Position numbers and translations under genes: made by a program | Notes under the pieces: model-generated | Told to the model about the DNA's origin: nothing | What the model saw: the letters and a program-made list of their open reading frames with translations, nothing else | Database searches by the model: none | Part shown: positions 21,633 through 30,520 of the stretch, in pieces | Layout: every line of letters begins with the position of its first letter | How positions within the stretch are numbered: the first letter of the stretch is position 1 | Assembly: GCF_009789575.1 (NCBI RefSeq) | Contig: NZ_CP046908.1 | Coordinates: 2,583,001 to 2,647,000, forward strand | DNA length: 64,000 nt | From: Stappia indica | GTDB lineage: Bacteria > Pseudomonadota > Alphaproteobacteria > Rhizobiales > Stappiaceae | Direction of reading: 5' to 3'

Positions 21633-22453
21633 AGGCCTGTGGGGATTCAGGATTCCCATTTTGCCGGAGATGTGATTCACACTCCGGATGGAACGCTTCG
21701 TACTGACCGACGCCCAATGGGCGAAGATGGAACCGCACTGTTTGGGCAAGCCGACGGACCCTGGACGCAGCGGGGGTAACAACCGACTGTTCATGGAGGC
21801 GGTGCTGTGGATTGCTCGCACGGGTAGTCCGTGGCGTGATCTGCCTGCCATGTTCGGCAACTGGAGTACGGCGTTCCGGCGGTTCAGCGACTGGCGCAAA
21901 GCCGACGTTTTCAAGCGGATTTTCGATGCTCTGTCGGATGAGCCGGACATGGAATACGCCATGATTGATGCCACCATCGTCAAGGTTCACCGGCACGGTC
22001 AGGGCGCAAAAGGGGGACTCAGAGCCAGGCCATAGGCCGCTCCAAAGGCGGCATGACGACCAAGGTTCTGGCCCTGACTGATGGGCTCGGGAACCTTGTC
22101 CGCTTCCGCCTGATGCCCGGCCACCGCTTCGACACCGTTGGCGTTGCCCCGCTCATCGACGGCGTCGAGTTCGGAGCTCTGCTCGCTGACAAGGCTTTCG
22201 ATAGCAACGACATTGTCGCCAACCTCAATGAACGCGGCGCGAAGATCGTCATCTCGCAGCACCCACGCCGCGCCAAGCCCATCCCGCTCGACGTCGAGAT
22301 GTACAAATGGCGCCATCTGATCGAAAACTTCTTCTGCAAACTCAAGGAGTTCAAACGCATCGCCATGCGCGCCTGCAAAACCGATCAGAGCTTCGAGGCC
22401 ATGATCTACCTCACCGCCGCCGTCATCAACTCACGATGAATCCCCACAGGCCT
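21633..22453 (+). mobile_element. IS5-family element (IS427-type), complete
   Basis: 821 bp. The ends are near-perfect inverted repeats: AGGCCTGTGGGGATTCA at 21633-21649 and its complement at 22437-22453, flanked on both sides by TA (21631-21632, 22454-22455), a likely 2-bp target duplication. The two open frames are joined by a -1 slip (see CDS). It sits between the deacylase gene and tRNA-Gly, at the chromosome/island edge. Intact ends and frames suggest a recent, active insertion. Confidence 0.93.
21688..22439 (+). CDS. IS5-family transposase, two frames joined by -1 frameshift
   Basis: Frame 1 (21688-22035) carries the N-terminal DUF4096-like domain (LTDAQWAKMEPHC, SPWRDLP) and the first catalytic Asp in MIDATIVKVHRHGQGAK. 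Frame 2 (ending at 22439) carries the rest of the DDE domain: LLADKAFDSND and the Glu region RHLIENFFCKLKEFKRIAMR. They join at the slippery run A AAA GGG (22008-22016), which restores GAKGGTQSQAIGRSKGG, the standard IS427-group fusion. So this is a programmed frameshift, not a broken gene. Confidence 0.9.
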
Positions 22454-22631
22454 TAGCCGACGCAGCCGCCCGTGCACAAGCCGGGCCGCGCCCGATGCCC
22501 GCCAACACCCGGAAATCCACCGTTGATCCACAGCCCGCGGCGTACAAAAAACACTGTTGCAATCCGCATCGCCTTGGTTCATATACAGCCCACCTCAGGC
22601 GCCGGTCGCGACCGGCCGCCACAAACTGATG

Positions 22632-22705
22632 CGGGCGTAGCTCAGGGGTAGAGCACAACCTTGCCAAGGTTGGGGTCGAGGGTTCGAATCCCTTCGCCCG
22701 CTCCA
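22632..22705 (+). tRNA. tRNA-Gly (GCC anticodon)
   Basis: Acceptor stem GCGGGCG/CGCCCGC (22632-22638 with 22695-22701), D arm TAGCTCAGGGGTAGAGC, anticodon stem CAACC/GGTTG around loop TTGCCAA (anticodon GCC), T arm GAGGGTTCGAATCCCTT. Discriminator T22702, CCA encoded at 22703-22705. A TTGCAA...CATATA promoter-like pair lies about 50-80 bp upstream. tRNA-Gly 3' ends are common integrase targets, and accessory DNA begins just downstream, but no second copy of the 3' end was found in the window. Confidence 0.96.
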
Positions 22706-22730
22706 GTTTCCCAATAACAATCAGCAAGTT

Positions 22731-22756
22731 AAAAGGCGCCGTACGCGGCGCCTTTT
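22731..22756 (+). terminator. Rho-independent terminator after tRNA-Gly
   Basis: Perfect inverted repeat AAAAGGCGCCG (22731-22741) and CGGCGCCTTTT (22746-22756), 4-nt loop, T-run within the right arm. Confidence 0.9.
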
Positions 22757-23252
22757 GCTTACAAAGGAATTCTAGGCGTTTTTGTAAGCGCCTTGTAAGC
22801 ACGAAAAAGGGTGATTCTGGATAGCGTTGGGTAATTTCAACAATCGCGTGGGACAAGCTTCCGACATCCGGCGCTGACATTGTTCAAGATTCGCCCTTCG
22901 TATTGAGGATATTGATCGGCCGATAATCGAACCGATTCCACCCTCGGCGGGAGCCAAAGCCGGAGAACGCCTGCGATCTATAAACCCACCAGTGTGGATT
23001 AGCGTCTAATTTGGTTTGCCCCCTGAAAGTTCTCTAATCGCTCTGGCCAAGGTTTCTTTTTCAGGCCCGCGCTTTTGCCGGGTTCAGGGTTCTCTCTGCA
23101 GTCGAAAGCTTGGGTCGCTGCCTTTCGGCGTCGGATGGTGGATCGACCGAAGTGATCCTCGCGGTCATCTTCCGTGCGTCTGATGGAGGTGCTGCGTTTC
23201 AGAGGGTCGGCCTGATCCCGGCCAAGCGGCCCGGCAGGACGCATTCGTGAAG
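22757..23252. other. gene-poor junction between tRNA-Gly and IS110 remnant
   Basis: No convincing gene. Short leftward open frames (for example 22999-23244, Arg- and Lys-rich, 81 codons) have no recognisable domain and lie just past the end of the IS110 transposase remnant, so they are probably the non-coding end of that element. Codon use does not resemble the neighbours. This is the probable left edge of the accessory DNA. Confidence 0.4.
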
Positions 23253-23885
23253 TCAGTCGGCCAGTCGTACTCGCTGGTTGTTATACATTGGCATCACTCC
23301 AGCGGAACTGAGTGTTTGTGTTCCATATTGCATGGAGGATAACGGTGAGCTTACGGGCAACGGCCACGCGTGCCTTCTTAAAGCCGAATGCCTTGGCCAG
23401 CTTAATACCTCACGCTTTGAGCGTGGAGAAGCGCAGGTTGCGCGTCAGCAGTGTGATAGCCGCCTCGTAGAGATGTATTCTTGTAAGCCGATTGCCTTGT
23501 TTGGAGATGCGGCCGTTACCGCTGGTTTCGCCGGACTCACAGCGTCGAGGTGTGAGGCCGAGATAGGCGTCGGCACTTGACGAACGCCGGATGCGCGCTG
23601 CATCGTCAAAGTCCGAGGCAACCGCAAGGCCGTAATCACGCCGATGCTAGGCGCGGTCACGAACAGGCGCACCATCGGCGTTGCTCTAGCGACAGCGGAA
23701 GGGCGTGGGTTCAGCACCTTGATCTGGTTCAGGATCGAGGTACGTGCCTTCATCAGCGTCTCGGCTACCAATCGCATCTCAGGCGAGGCGTCGAGTTCGC
23801 CTGAGATGATCTCGCCGGCGCGGTCTTCGAAATTTGGAGGAACCGTCCCGCGTTCGGCGAGAGGCACCACCAGCGACTACGCTAA
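23253..23885 (-). pseudogene. IS110-family transposase remnant
   Basis: Leftward, 5'-truncated and broken. From about 23885 it reads LVVPLAERGTVPPNFEDRAGE, then LFVTAPSIGVITAL (the helix-hairpin-helix of the C-terminal transposase_20 domain). After a frameshift near 23580, another frame continues with ADAYLGLTPRRCESGET and GRISKQGNRLTRIHLYEAA, then an in-frame stop inside LRFSTLKA(stop)[13 protein letters not shown], and ends with NTQFRWS near 23253. The N-terminal RuvC-like DEDD domain is absent. At least one frameshift, one stop and a truncation make it non-functional. Confidence 0.85.
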
Positions 23886-24004
23886 GTGGTCCGATTTGGC
23901 GGATAAACGACATCTTTTGTCCAGATGGCGATCTTCTCCGCGCGGCAGTTCCTGCCTAGGTCATGCGCAGAACATCACGATGACCAATCAGGCAGGAGAC
24001 GAGC

Positions 24005-24376
24005 ATGCAAACGGCCAATTTCGTAGCGACACTTTTCGACGGCAAATCCAATCCCGCCAAGGCGACCGTCGCCTTCACCATGGCTCTGAACGCGGTGAAG
24101 AAGGGACACAGCGCGATGGTCCTGCTGATGGTCGAGGCTGTCGAACTCGGTCTGCCGGACGCGACTGCCGAAATGGATGTCGGCGCGCCTTTCGCTCCCG
24201 TGGCGAAGCTCCTGGAGGAATTCCTGTCGCTCGGCGGCCGCGTCGGTATCTGCGCCTCGTGCATGATCCACAACGGGTTCACCGCCGAACAGATGGTTCC
24301 CCAATACGAGATCGTCACCGCGCCCGAGGTCATCGACCTGCTGATGGCGGCGGGTGGCTCGCTGCAGATCACCTGA
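24005..24376 (+). CDS. DsrE-family sulfur-carrier-like protein
   Basis: 123 residues. DsrE/F-like alpha/beta fold: MQTANFVATLFDGKSNPAKATVAFTMALNAVKKG at the start, and the conserved Cys region GGRVGICASCMIHNGF near residue 83. DsrE-like proteins bind persulfide on a conserved cysteine and relay sulfane sulfur; the two Cys (ICASC) fit. ATG 24005 follows GCAGGAGACGAG. First gene of a sulfur island that continues with OsmC-like and SQR-like genes, so a role in handling sulfide-derived sulfur is inferred. Confidence 0.87.
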   Translation: MQTANFVATLFDGKSNPAKATVAFTMALNAVKKGHSAMVLLMVEAVELGLPDATAEMDVGAPFAPVAKLLEEFLSLGGRVGICASCMIHNGFTAEQMVPQYEIVTAPEVIDLLMAAGGSLQIT

Positions 24377-24413
24377 GCCGCTTCGAGCTCCAACATCACC
24401 ATTGAGGTTAGAC

Positions 24414-24869
24414 ATGTCGGACACCCCGAAAAGAAACATCGTCACAGCGCGCGAAAGCGGCTTCGGCCCCTTCGGCCAGTATATCAATGTCGGCCATCAC
24501 GTTCTGGGAGCCGACGAGCCTGGCATCTATGGCGGGCGCAATACCGGTCCCGATCCGTTCGAACTGGTGATGGCCGGTCTCGCCGCCTGTACGACAATGA
24601 CCATCCGTATGGTGGCGGACCGCAAGAAGCTGCCGCTTGAGGACGTCAAGGTGGAGGTCCGCCATCTCCGGGCGCCGCCGATGATGGGGGCAGGCGGCTC
24701 TAGGCCGACCGACGGCAAACCGCATGCCTTCGAGCGCCAGTTGAGCTTCAAGGGCCCGCTGAGCGAGGAGCAGAGGCAGATGCTGGTCGCCATGGCTGAC
24801 AAATGCCCGGTCCACAAGCTGCTGGAAGGCGAGGCCGACATCATCACCCGCGAGGTGGAGGCAGCCTGA
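24414..24869 (+). CDS. OsmC-family protein
   Basis: 151 residues from ATG 24414 (SD GAGGTT). OsmC/Ohr fold. The first catalytic Cys is in VMAGLAACTTMTIRM and the second in MADKCPVHKLLEG, both with family-typical contexts. OsmC-type peroxidases reduce organic hydroperoxides; relatives in sulfur operons may also act on persulfides. It lies 37 bp downstream of the DsrE-like gene and upstream of the SQR-like gene in one transcription unit. Confidence 0.9.
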   Translation: MSDTPKRNIVTARESGFGPFGQYINVGHHVLGADEPGIYGGRNTGPDPFELVMAGLAACTTMTIRMVADRKKLPLEDVKVEVRHLRAPPMMGAGGSRPTDGKPHAFERQLSFKGPLSEEQRQMLVAMADKCPVHKLLEGEADIITREVEAA

Positions 24870-24939
24870 GCCGCAGCGGGGCAGACAGGGTCGGCAGGCA
24901 TCCTGCCGACCTCCGGAATGAGGGAGAGAGGGCTTGAGC

Positions 24940-26270
24940 ATGGGATTTGACAGCACAAGGCGCGGTTTTCTCAGCCTGAGCGCGATGGGCGCCGCCGCAT
25001 TCATGACGGGCGCGAATGCGCGTGCGCAGGGTGTAGCCACTTCGGCCCGCATCGTCATAATCGGCGCGGGTGCGGCGGGCACGGCGCTTGCCAATCGCCT
25101 GATCGAACGCCTGGATGGTGCATCGATCACGATCATCGATCCACGCCGCGAGCATCTCTACCAACCGGGCCTGTCACTGGTCGCAGCCGGGCTGAAACCC
25201 GCTTCCTACGTGGTTTCGCAGACTGCTGACTGGCTGCCTTCGGGCGTCACGCTGATCGCCGAGAACGCCGCCGCCATCGACCCCGTCGCGAAGACGATTG
25301 CCACCGAGAACGGCAAGGTTCTTACCTATGATTTCCTGGTCGTCGCGCCGGGGCTGGTGCTCGACCATGAGGCGATCGAGGGCTTTTCGCTCGATATGGT
25401 CGGCCAGAACGGCATAGGTGCACTCTATGCTGGGCCGGACCATGCCACAAGGACATGGCGGGCCGCCTCGAAATTCGCGGAAGAGGGCGGCGTCGGTCTG
25501 TTCACTCGCCCGGCCACCGAAATGAAATGCGCCGGCGCGCCGCTCAAACACACATTCCTGATCGAGGATATTGCCAGCCGTGGCGGCGCCGCAGGCAAAT
25601 ATGAAATTCATTATGCCGCGCCGCAGCCGGTGCTGTTTTCGGTGCCGATCGTCTCCGAAAAGGTGCGGATGCTGTTCGGCGAGCGCGGCATCGCAACCCA
25701 TATGGGCCAGACGCTGAAATCCGTCGATCCGGGTCGCAGGATCGCCACCTTCGAGTCAAGCTCGACCGATGCGAGTGGCGCGGTTTCGGTCACGAGTTCC
25801 GAGATGAAGTGGGACATCTCCATGTCATCCCGCCGCAGCGCGCGCCCGAGGTCATCCGCCAGTCCGGCCTTTCCTGGGCCGACAAGTGGACCGATCAGGG
25901 CTGGGTCGAATGCGACATGAAAACCCTGCGCCATCTGCGCTATCCCGAGATATTCGCGCTCGGCGACGTCGCCGGCGTGCCTAAGGGCAAGACCGCGGCC
26001 AGCGTGAAATGGCAAGTGCCGGTGGTCGAGGACCATCTCGTCGCCGCCATTCAGGGCCGTGAGGGAACTCAGACCTATGACGGCTATACATCCTGCCCGA
26101 TGATTACACGCGTTGGCCGGGCCATGCTGGTCGAGTTCGACTACCACAACAATCTCGTGCCTTCGTTCCCCGGCCTGATCGCGCCGCTCGAGGAACTCTG
26201 GATCAGCTGGCTGATGAAGGAAGTGGCTCTCAAGGCCACCTACAACGCCATGCTGCGCGGCCGGGCTTGA
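24940..26270 (+). pseudogene. Tat-exported sulfide:quinone oxidoreductase-like flavoprotein, frameshifted
   Basis: Two frames together make a full-length (~443 aa) FAD/NAD(P)-binding oxidoreductase. Frame 1 from ATG 24940 (SD GAGGGAGAGAGG) has a twin-arginine signal STRRGFLSLS, the FAD motif VIIGAGAAGTALANRL, and runs to EMKWD near 25815. The other frame resumes with HLHVIPPQRAPEVIRQSG and ends at 26270 with the quinone-site-like FDYHNNLVPSFPGL and ISWLMKEVALK. One C missing after position 25815 (GACAT where GACCAT would restore WDHLHVIPP) explains the break. SQR oxidises sulfide and passes electrons to quinone. A sequencing error is possible because both halves are well conserved. Confidence 0.85.
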
Positions 26271-26285
26271 GGGAGGGACGAAACG

Positions 26286-26651
26286 ATGCAGGAACTGACA
26301 TTCACTACGCTGATCGCCGTGCTTCAGGAAATGTTTGGAAGCGGGCTGTTTTGGACGCTCGTGGTCGTGGCCGTGCTAGTCACGCTCGCCTATCTCTATG
26401 TGCTGCTGCGTGACCGGGCGGTGTCCTGGCGCAAGTTCCTCTGGGCGCAGGTCGCCATGCCCATCGGTGCGGTGGCGGCCGTGGTTTTCGTCCAGACGAT
26501 CACCAGTTCAGGCTTGCGTGACATTGGCGGCCCCATCGATGTGGTCGTACTTCTGGCGGTCGCGGCTATGGGGGCTATCGGGGCGGCGATCCTCGTCTAC
26601 ACCCTGCAATCCCTGCTGCGCCCTCCACTCAAGCCCTCCGGTCGGAGATGA
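26286..26651 (+). CDS. small membrane protein, DUF5368-like
   Basis: 121 residues with three hydrophobic segments (about 18-40, 55-75, 88-110). MQELTFTTLIAVLQEMFGSGLFW and YVLLRDRAVSWRKFLWAQ resemble the DUF5368 proteins often found beside SQR genes in alphaproteobacteria; that family name is from memory. ATG 26286 lies 13 bp after the SQR-like stop with GGGAGGG before it, so the two are co-transcribed. A role in anchoring or electron transfer for the flavoprotein is only inference. Confidence 0.72.
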   Translation: MQELTFTTLIAVLQEMFGSGLFWTLVVVAVLVTLAYLYVLLRDRAVSWRKFLWAQVAMPIGAVAAVVFVQTITSSGLRDIGGPIDVVVLLAVAAMGAIGAAILVYTLQSLLRPPLKPSGRR

Positions 26652-26670
26652 GGACCGGGAACCACGCCGC

Positions 26671-27498
26671 TCACGCGGCGGCGCGAGCCTCGTGCAAGAA
26701 GCGCTGCGGCGTCGTGCCGAACTGTTCACGGAATGCCGCAACGAAGGCGGACGGGCTGTGCCATCCCAGTGAAAAGGCGATGGCAGTGCTGCTGTCGCCG
26801 CGGTTGAGCGCGTCGATCGCCGCCAGCAACCGGAGCCGGTTACGCCATTGGCGGAAGGACAGGCCCGTCTCGTTGCGGAAGAGACGCTCGAGCGTACGCG
26901 GAGTGGTACCGAAAGCCTGCGCAAGTTCCGCGAGCGGACGCCGGTCTGCGGGATTGGCGGCCAGATGCTGCGTCAGGCGGACAAGCCGCGCGTCCTGACC
27001 GCCGGGCAGGCTGAGCGGCGCTTCCGGCAACATTTCCAGTTCATCGAGCGCCACTTCGGCAAGGCGAAGCGCGCGGTCGTCATATGTTCCATCCTGTGTG
27101 CGCAGGTCCAGTTGCAGGATCAGTTCCCGCACGAAAGGCGTCAGTTCGAGAACCGCGCAGCCCTGTCCCTTCGGCCCCTTCCCCTCCCGTACCGGCCGTG
27201 ATGGATCGACATAGAGATTGAGCATATCGGCATCGGTCTCGGTCGCGAAGCGGTGCGGCAGGCCGCCGGGAATCCAGACCGCATGGCTGGGCGGCACCAC
27301 CCAGACACAGGCGTGGCTCATCACCTTCACCACCCCTGTTATCGCCCAGAGCAGCTGGCCGCGCGGATGCGAATGGTCGCGAATTGTGTGGCCTGCGGCG
27401 ATCTCGCGACCTCGGGTCAGCACCGGCCTCGACGGGTCGACAATATAGGCCGTCTCAAGTGGATCAAGAATTGGCGGGTTTTTGACATCTGTTGTCAT
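26671..27498 (-). CDS. AraC-family transcriptional regulator
   Basis: 275 residues. N-terminal cupin-like sensing domain (HSHPRGQLLWAITGVV, PPSHAVWIPGGLPHR) followed by an AraC DNA-binding domain with two HTH motifs: PLAELAQAFGTTPRTLERLF and SSTAIAFSLGWHSPSAFVAAFREQFG, ending TPQRFL. It is divergent from the SLC13 permease gene with a 50-bp shared promoter region, and convergent with the SQR cluster. It probably controls the sulfur genes and the permease; the inducer is unknown. Confidence 0.93.
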   Translation of the reverse strand: MTTDVKNPPILDPLETAYIVDPSRPVLTRGREIAAGHTIRDHSHPRGQLLWAITGVVKVMSHACVWVVPPSHAVWIPGGLPHRFATETDADMLNLYVDPSRPVREGKGPKGQGCAVLELTPFVRELILQLDLRTQDGTYDDRALRLAEVALDELEMLPEAPLSLPGGQDARLVRLTQHLAANPADRRPLAELAQAFGTTPRTLERLFRNETGLSFRQWRNRLRLLAAIDALNRGDSSTAIAFSLGWHSPSAFVAAFREQFGTTPQRFLHEARAAA

Positions 27499-27548
27499 GC
27501 TGACTGACTAGCGCATGCAGGGCGGAATGGCTAGCTGTTACGGTCAGA

Positions 27549-28970
27549 ATGGATGCCAAGATACCACCCGCCAGCGCCCTGCGCCGCTTCACACCGGCCG
27601 GAAAGCCACTCATCGTAACCGCCGCCTGTGTAGCGGCAGCGCTTGTCGCCTTTGCCGCGCCTTGGGGCATGTCGTTTGAACAGGCACGATTGCTGGCGAT
27701 TGTTCTGGTCACCCTGTCACTGTGGGGCACCTCGCTCGTTCCGTCCTATCTGGCCAGCCTGATTTTCTTTGCCTTTGTGCTGGTCGCCAATCTGGCGGAG
27801 CCCGCCGTGGTGTTCTCGGGCTTCGGCTCTGCCGCGATCTGGCTGATCGTGTCGGGGTTCGTCATCGGCGCGGCAATCAGCCGGTCAGGCCTTGGAGCAA
27901 GACTTGCCTCACTGATCGGCCCTGCCTTGACGGGCAGTTATTTCAGGCTCATCGGCGGGCTTATGCTGACCGCCATGGCGCTAGGTTTCGTAATGCCATC
28001 CTCGGTCGGCCGCGCGGCGGTTCTCGTTCCCGTCGGCATGGCCCTAGCGGATCGTGTGGGGTTCGGTCCGGGATCGAACGGACGCATTGGCGTTGCCGTG
28101 ATCCTGGCCATCGGCTGCAACATGCCGAGCTTCGCCATCCTGCCTTCCAACATTCCCAACATGGTGCTCGCAGGGGCTTCCGAGACGATCTGGAGCGTGC
28201 ATTTCGGCTACATGGCCTATCTGGCGCTGCACTATCCGGTGCTGGGCCTCATCAAGGCCGGCTTGACCGTTCTTTTGGTGGCGCGGCTGTTTCCCGCGCA
28301 GGTGGATGCAGTCAGGCCGGCAAATCTGGCGACTGCCGCCGGCCCGGCGAGCGGCGCGCAGATCAGGGTGGGGCTGATCCTTATCGCCACGCTGGCGCTG
28401 TGGATGACCGACAGTCTGCACGGCATAAATTCGGCCTGGATCGGTCTGGTCGCGGCGGTTGTCCTGATGCTTCCCCGCATCGGCGTGGTGACGCCTCCCG
28501 CCTTCAAGAATGCCACGGATTTCGGGATACTGCTTTTCGTTGCCGGCGCGCTGGCGCTTGGGGCTCTCGTCGACAAAGCTGGCCTCGGAACGATGTTCGG
28601 TGATGCGCTGCGCCATGTCCTGCCGTTGGCTCATGGCAATGACCTGCTCAACTTCATGTCGCTTTCCCTGATGGCCATGGCAACGGGTCTGTTCACGACC
28701 ATTCCCGGCGTGCCGGCCGTGCTGACACCGATGGCGGGTGATCTGGCGGCGCAGACGGGCTTTTCCTTGCAGACAGTGCTGATGACGCAGGTGATCGGCT
28801 TTTCGACGCCGCTCTTTCCCTACCAACTCGCGCCGCTCGTCGTCGCCATGCAGCTCTCCGGCGAGAAGCTTGAGAGCCTGCCGCGCGTGATCCTGCTGCT
28901 GGCGGTAATCACCGTTCTGATCCTGCTCCCGCTCGATTTCCTGTGGTGGCTTCTGCTTGGATGGATTTGA
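27549..28970 (+). CDS. SLC13/DASS-family anion permease
   Basis: 473 residues with about 12 membrane helices. SLC13 features: LIVSGFVIGAAISRSGLGARLA, the first SNT-like loop MPSSVGRAAVLVPVGMALA, the second half GVPAVLTPMAGDLA, and VIGFSTPLFPYQLAPLVVAMQL. The family imports dicarboxylates or sulfate with Na+. In this context (AraC regulator divergent, persulfide dioxygenase-like gene 30 bp downstream) transport of an oxidised sulfur anion or organosulfonate is plausible but unproven. Confidence 0.88.
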   Translation: MDAKIPPASALRRFTPAGKPLIVTAACVAAALVAFAAPWGMSFEQARLLAIVLVTLSLWGTSLVPSYLASLIFFAFVLVANLAEPAVVFSGFGSAAIWLIVSGFVIGAAISRSGLGARLASLIGPALTGSYFRLIGGLMLTAMALGFVMPSSVGRAAVLVPVGMALADRVGFGPGSNGRIGVAVILAIGCNMPSFAILPSNIPNMVLAGASETIWSVHFGYMAYLALHYPVLGLIKAGLTVLLVARLFPAQVDAVRPANLATAAGPASGAQIRVGLILIATLALWMTDSLHGINSAWIGLVAAVVLMLPRIGVVTPPAFKNATDFGILLFVAGALALGALVDKAGLGTMFGDALRHVLPLAHGNDLLNFMSLSLMAMATGLFTTIPGVPAVLTPMAGDLAAQTGFSLQTVLMTQVIGFSTPLFPYQLAPLVVAMQLSGEKLESLPRVILLLAVITVLILLPLDFLWWLLLGWI

Positions 28971-29000
28971 TCTTTTGCCCGAATTGAGAGGTATTCCGAC

Positions 29001-29876
29001 ATGATCCAGAAACCCGAAGTCACAGGCTTCTACGAGAAACGCACCGGATCGGTGCAATATGTCGTTGCCGACACGGCCACGAAAAAATGCGCCATCATCG
29101 ATCCGGTGCTCGACTATGACGAGAAATCCGCCGCGACCGCAACGATCGAGGCGGAGCGCCTGCTGAAATTCATCGCCGACAAGGGTTATGAGCTGGAATG
29201 GATTCTCGACACTCATCCGCATGCCGACCATTTTTCCGCCGCCGCCTGGCTCAAGGAAAAGACCAGCGTGCAGACGGCCATCGGGGCCAAGGTCGTCGAG
29301 GTGCAGAAACTGTGGAAGGGCTTCTACAATTGGCCGGATTTTCCGGCTGACGGAAGCCAGTGGGACCGCCTGTTCGAGCATGGCGACACTTTCACGGTTG
29401 GCTCCATCCCGGGTCACGTCATGTTTTCGCCCGGCCACACGCTGGCTTCGATAACCTATGTGATCGGCGACGCCGCCTTCGTCCACGACACGCTCTTCGT
29501 GCCCGACAGCGGCACCGCCCGCGCGGATTTCCCTGGTGGTTCGGCCAAGGTGCTATGGAAATCCATTCAGGATATTCTGGCCCTGCCGGACGATACGCGC
29601 ATCTTCACCGGCCATGATTATTGCCAGGGCGGACGCGAGCCGGAATGGGAATCGACCGTGGCCGAGCAGAAGGCCACCAATATCCACATGTCGAAATATC
29701 TGACGGAAGCCGAGTTCGTCGCGGCCCGCGAGGCGCGCGACGCCACCCTGCCGATGCCCAAGCTGATCCTGCACGCATTGCAGATCAACACCAATGCCGG
29801 ACGCCTGCCCGAACCGGAGGCGAACGGCACGCGCTACCTGAAAATCCCCATGAACCTGCTTGACGCCCCCTGGTAA
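29001..29876 (+). CDS. ETHE1/Blh-type MBL-fold persulfide dioxygenase-like protein
   Basis: 291 residues. Metallo-beta-lactamase fold: the metal motif is DTHPHADHFSAA, further ligands are in IPGHVMFSPGHTLAS, DTLF and FTGHDY. The domain resembles the C-terminal part of Blh of the BigR operon and ETHE1-like persulfide dioxygenases, which oxidise glutathione persulfide to sulfite. The Blh N-terminal DUF442 sulfurtransferase domain is not fused here but is encoded separately at 30942. ATG 29001 follows TTGAGAGGTATTCC. Confidence 0.9.
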   Translation: MIQKPEVTGFYEKRTGSVQYVVADTATKKCAIIDPVLDYDEKSAATATIEAERLLKFIADKGYELEWILDTHPHADHFSAAAWLKEKTSVQTAIGAKVVEVQKLWKGFYNWPDFPADGSQWDRLFEHGDTFTVGSIPGHVMFSPGHTLASITYVIGDAAFVHDTLFVPDSGTARADFPGGSAKVLWKSIQDILALPDDTRIFTGHDYCQGGREPEWESTVAEQKATNIHMSKYLTEAEFVAAREARDATLPMPKLILHALQINTNAGRLPEPEANGTRYLKIPMNLLDAPW

Positions 29877-29890
29877 AAGGAAACACCCAA

Positions 29891-30097
29891 ATGCGCATCA
29901 ATATCGGAACGCCTGAACGGATGGCCCGGCTTGTCCTGGGCGCGATCCTCCTTGTGCTCGCTTTCGTGGCCGGCTTCCCGCCACTCTGGGCGTGGATCGC
30001 AGGTATTGTCGGCGTCGTGATGATCGTCACCGGCGCGCTGCGCTTCTGCCCTGCCTGGTCCATTTTCGGGATCAATACCAACCGGGGCTCGAAATGA
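29891..30097 (+). CDS. DUF2892 (YgaP-like) membrane protein
   Basis: 68 residues: two membrane helices separated by FPPLWAWIAG and the conserved N-terminal NIGTPERMARLVLGAIL with GALRFCPAWSIFGINT at the end. DUF2892 is the membrane part of rhodanese YgaP and recurs next to sulfur-transfer genes. Its stop overlaps the ATG of the first YeeE gene (ATGA). Confidence 0.93.
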   Translation: MRINIGTPERMARLVLGAILLVLAFVAGFPPLWAWIAGIVGVVMIVTGALRFCPAWSIFGINTNRGSK

Positions 30098-30519
30098 CCG
30101 AGTTCACCCCGGTCCAGTCGCTGCTCGGCGGGGCCTTGATCGGTCTTTCGGCGGTGCTGCTCATGGCCTTCCATGGCCGCATCGCCGGCATGACCGGCCT
30201 GCTTGCCGGACTCCTGCCCGGCATCGGCGACCGGAGCTGGCGGTTGGCCTTCCTCGCCGGAGCCGTCGCCGCGCCATTCCTGATCGTTAACATTCCCGGT
30301 TTCGGCATCGATTTCCAGAGCGCGACGCCCTTTCCTTGGATCGTCATCAGCGGGCTGGTTGTCGGCGTCGGCGTGACCCTCGGCAGCGGCTGCACGTCTG
30401 GCCACGGCATCTGTGGCAACGCCCGGCTTTCGCCGCGCTCCATCGTCGCCACGCTGACCTTCATGCTGACCACCGGCATCACCGTCTATGTGATCCGCCA
30501 CCTGCTCGGAGGGTTCTGA
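30094..30519 (+). CDS. YeeE/YedE-family sulfur transporter, first half
   Basis: 141 residues from an ATG overlapping the DUF2892 stop. Four membrane helices. The DUF395 signature is GVTLGSGCTSGHGICGNARLS with the reactive Cys. YeeE/YedE proteins take up thiosulfate or related sulfane-sulfur compounds; many bacteria encode them as two half-proteins, as here. The second half starts 1 bp after the stop. Confidence 0.93.
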   Translation: MTEFTPVQSLLGGALIGLSAVLLMAFHGRIAGMTGLLAGLLPGIGDRSWRLAFLAGAVAAPFLIVNIPGFGIDFQSATPFPWIVISGLVVGVGVTLGSGCTSGHGICGNARLSPRSIVATLTFMLTTGITVYVIRHLLGGF

Positions 30520-30520
30520 C

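Noticed and set aside
21688-22439. Transposase in two frames taken as a broken gene
   Set aside because: A AAA GGG slip site and family knowledge show a programmed -1 frameshift.
22431-22880. Leftward frame running through tRNA-Gly
   Set aside because: A typical false gene over a tRNA (contains the well-known ERAKGFEPSTPTL tRNA-shadow peptide).
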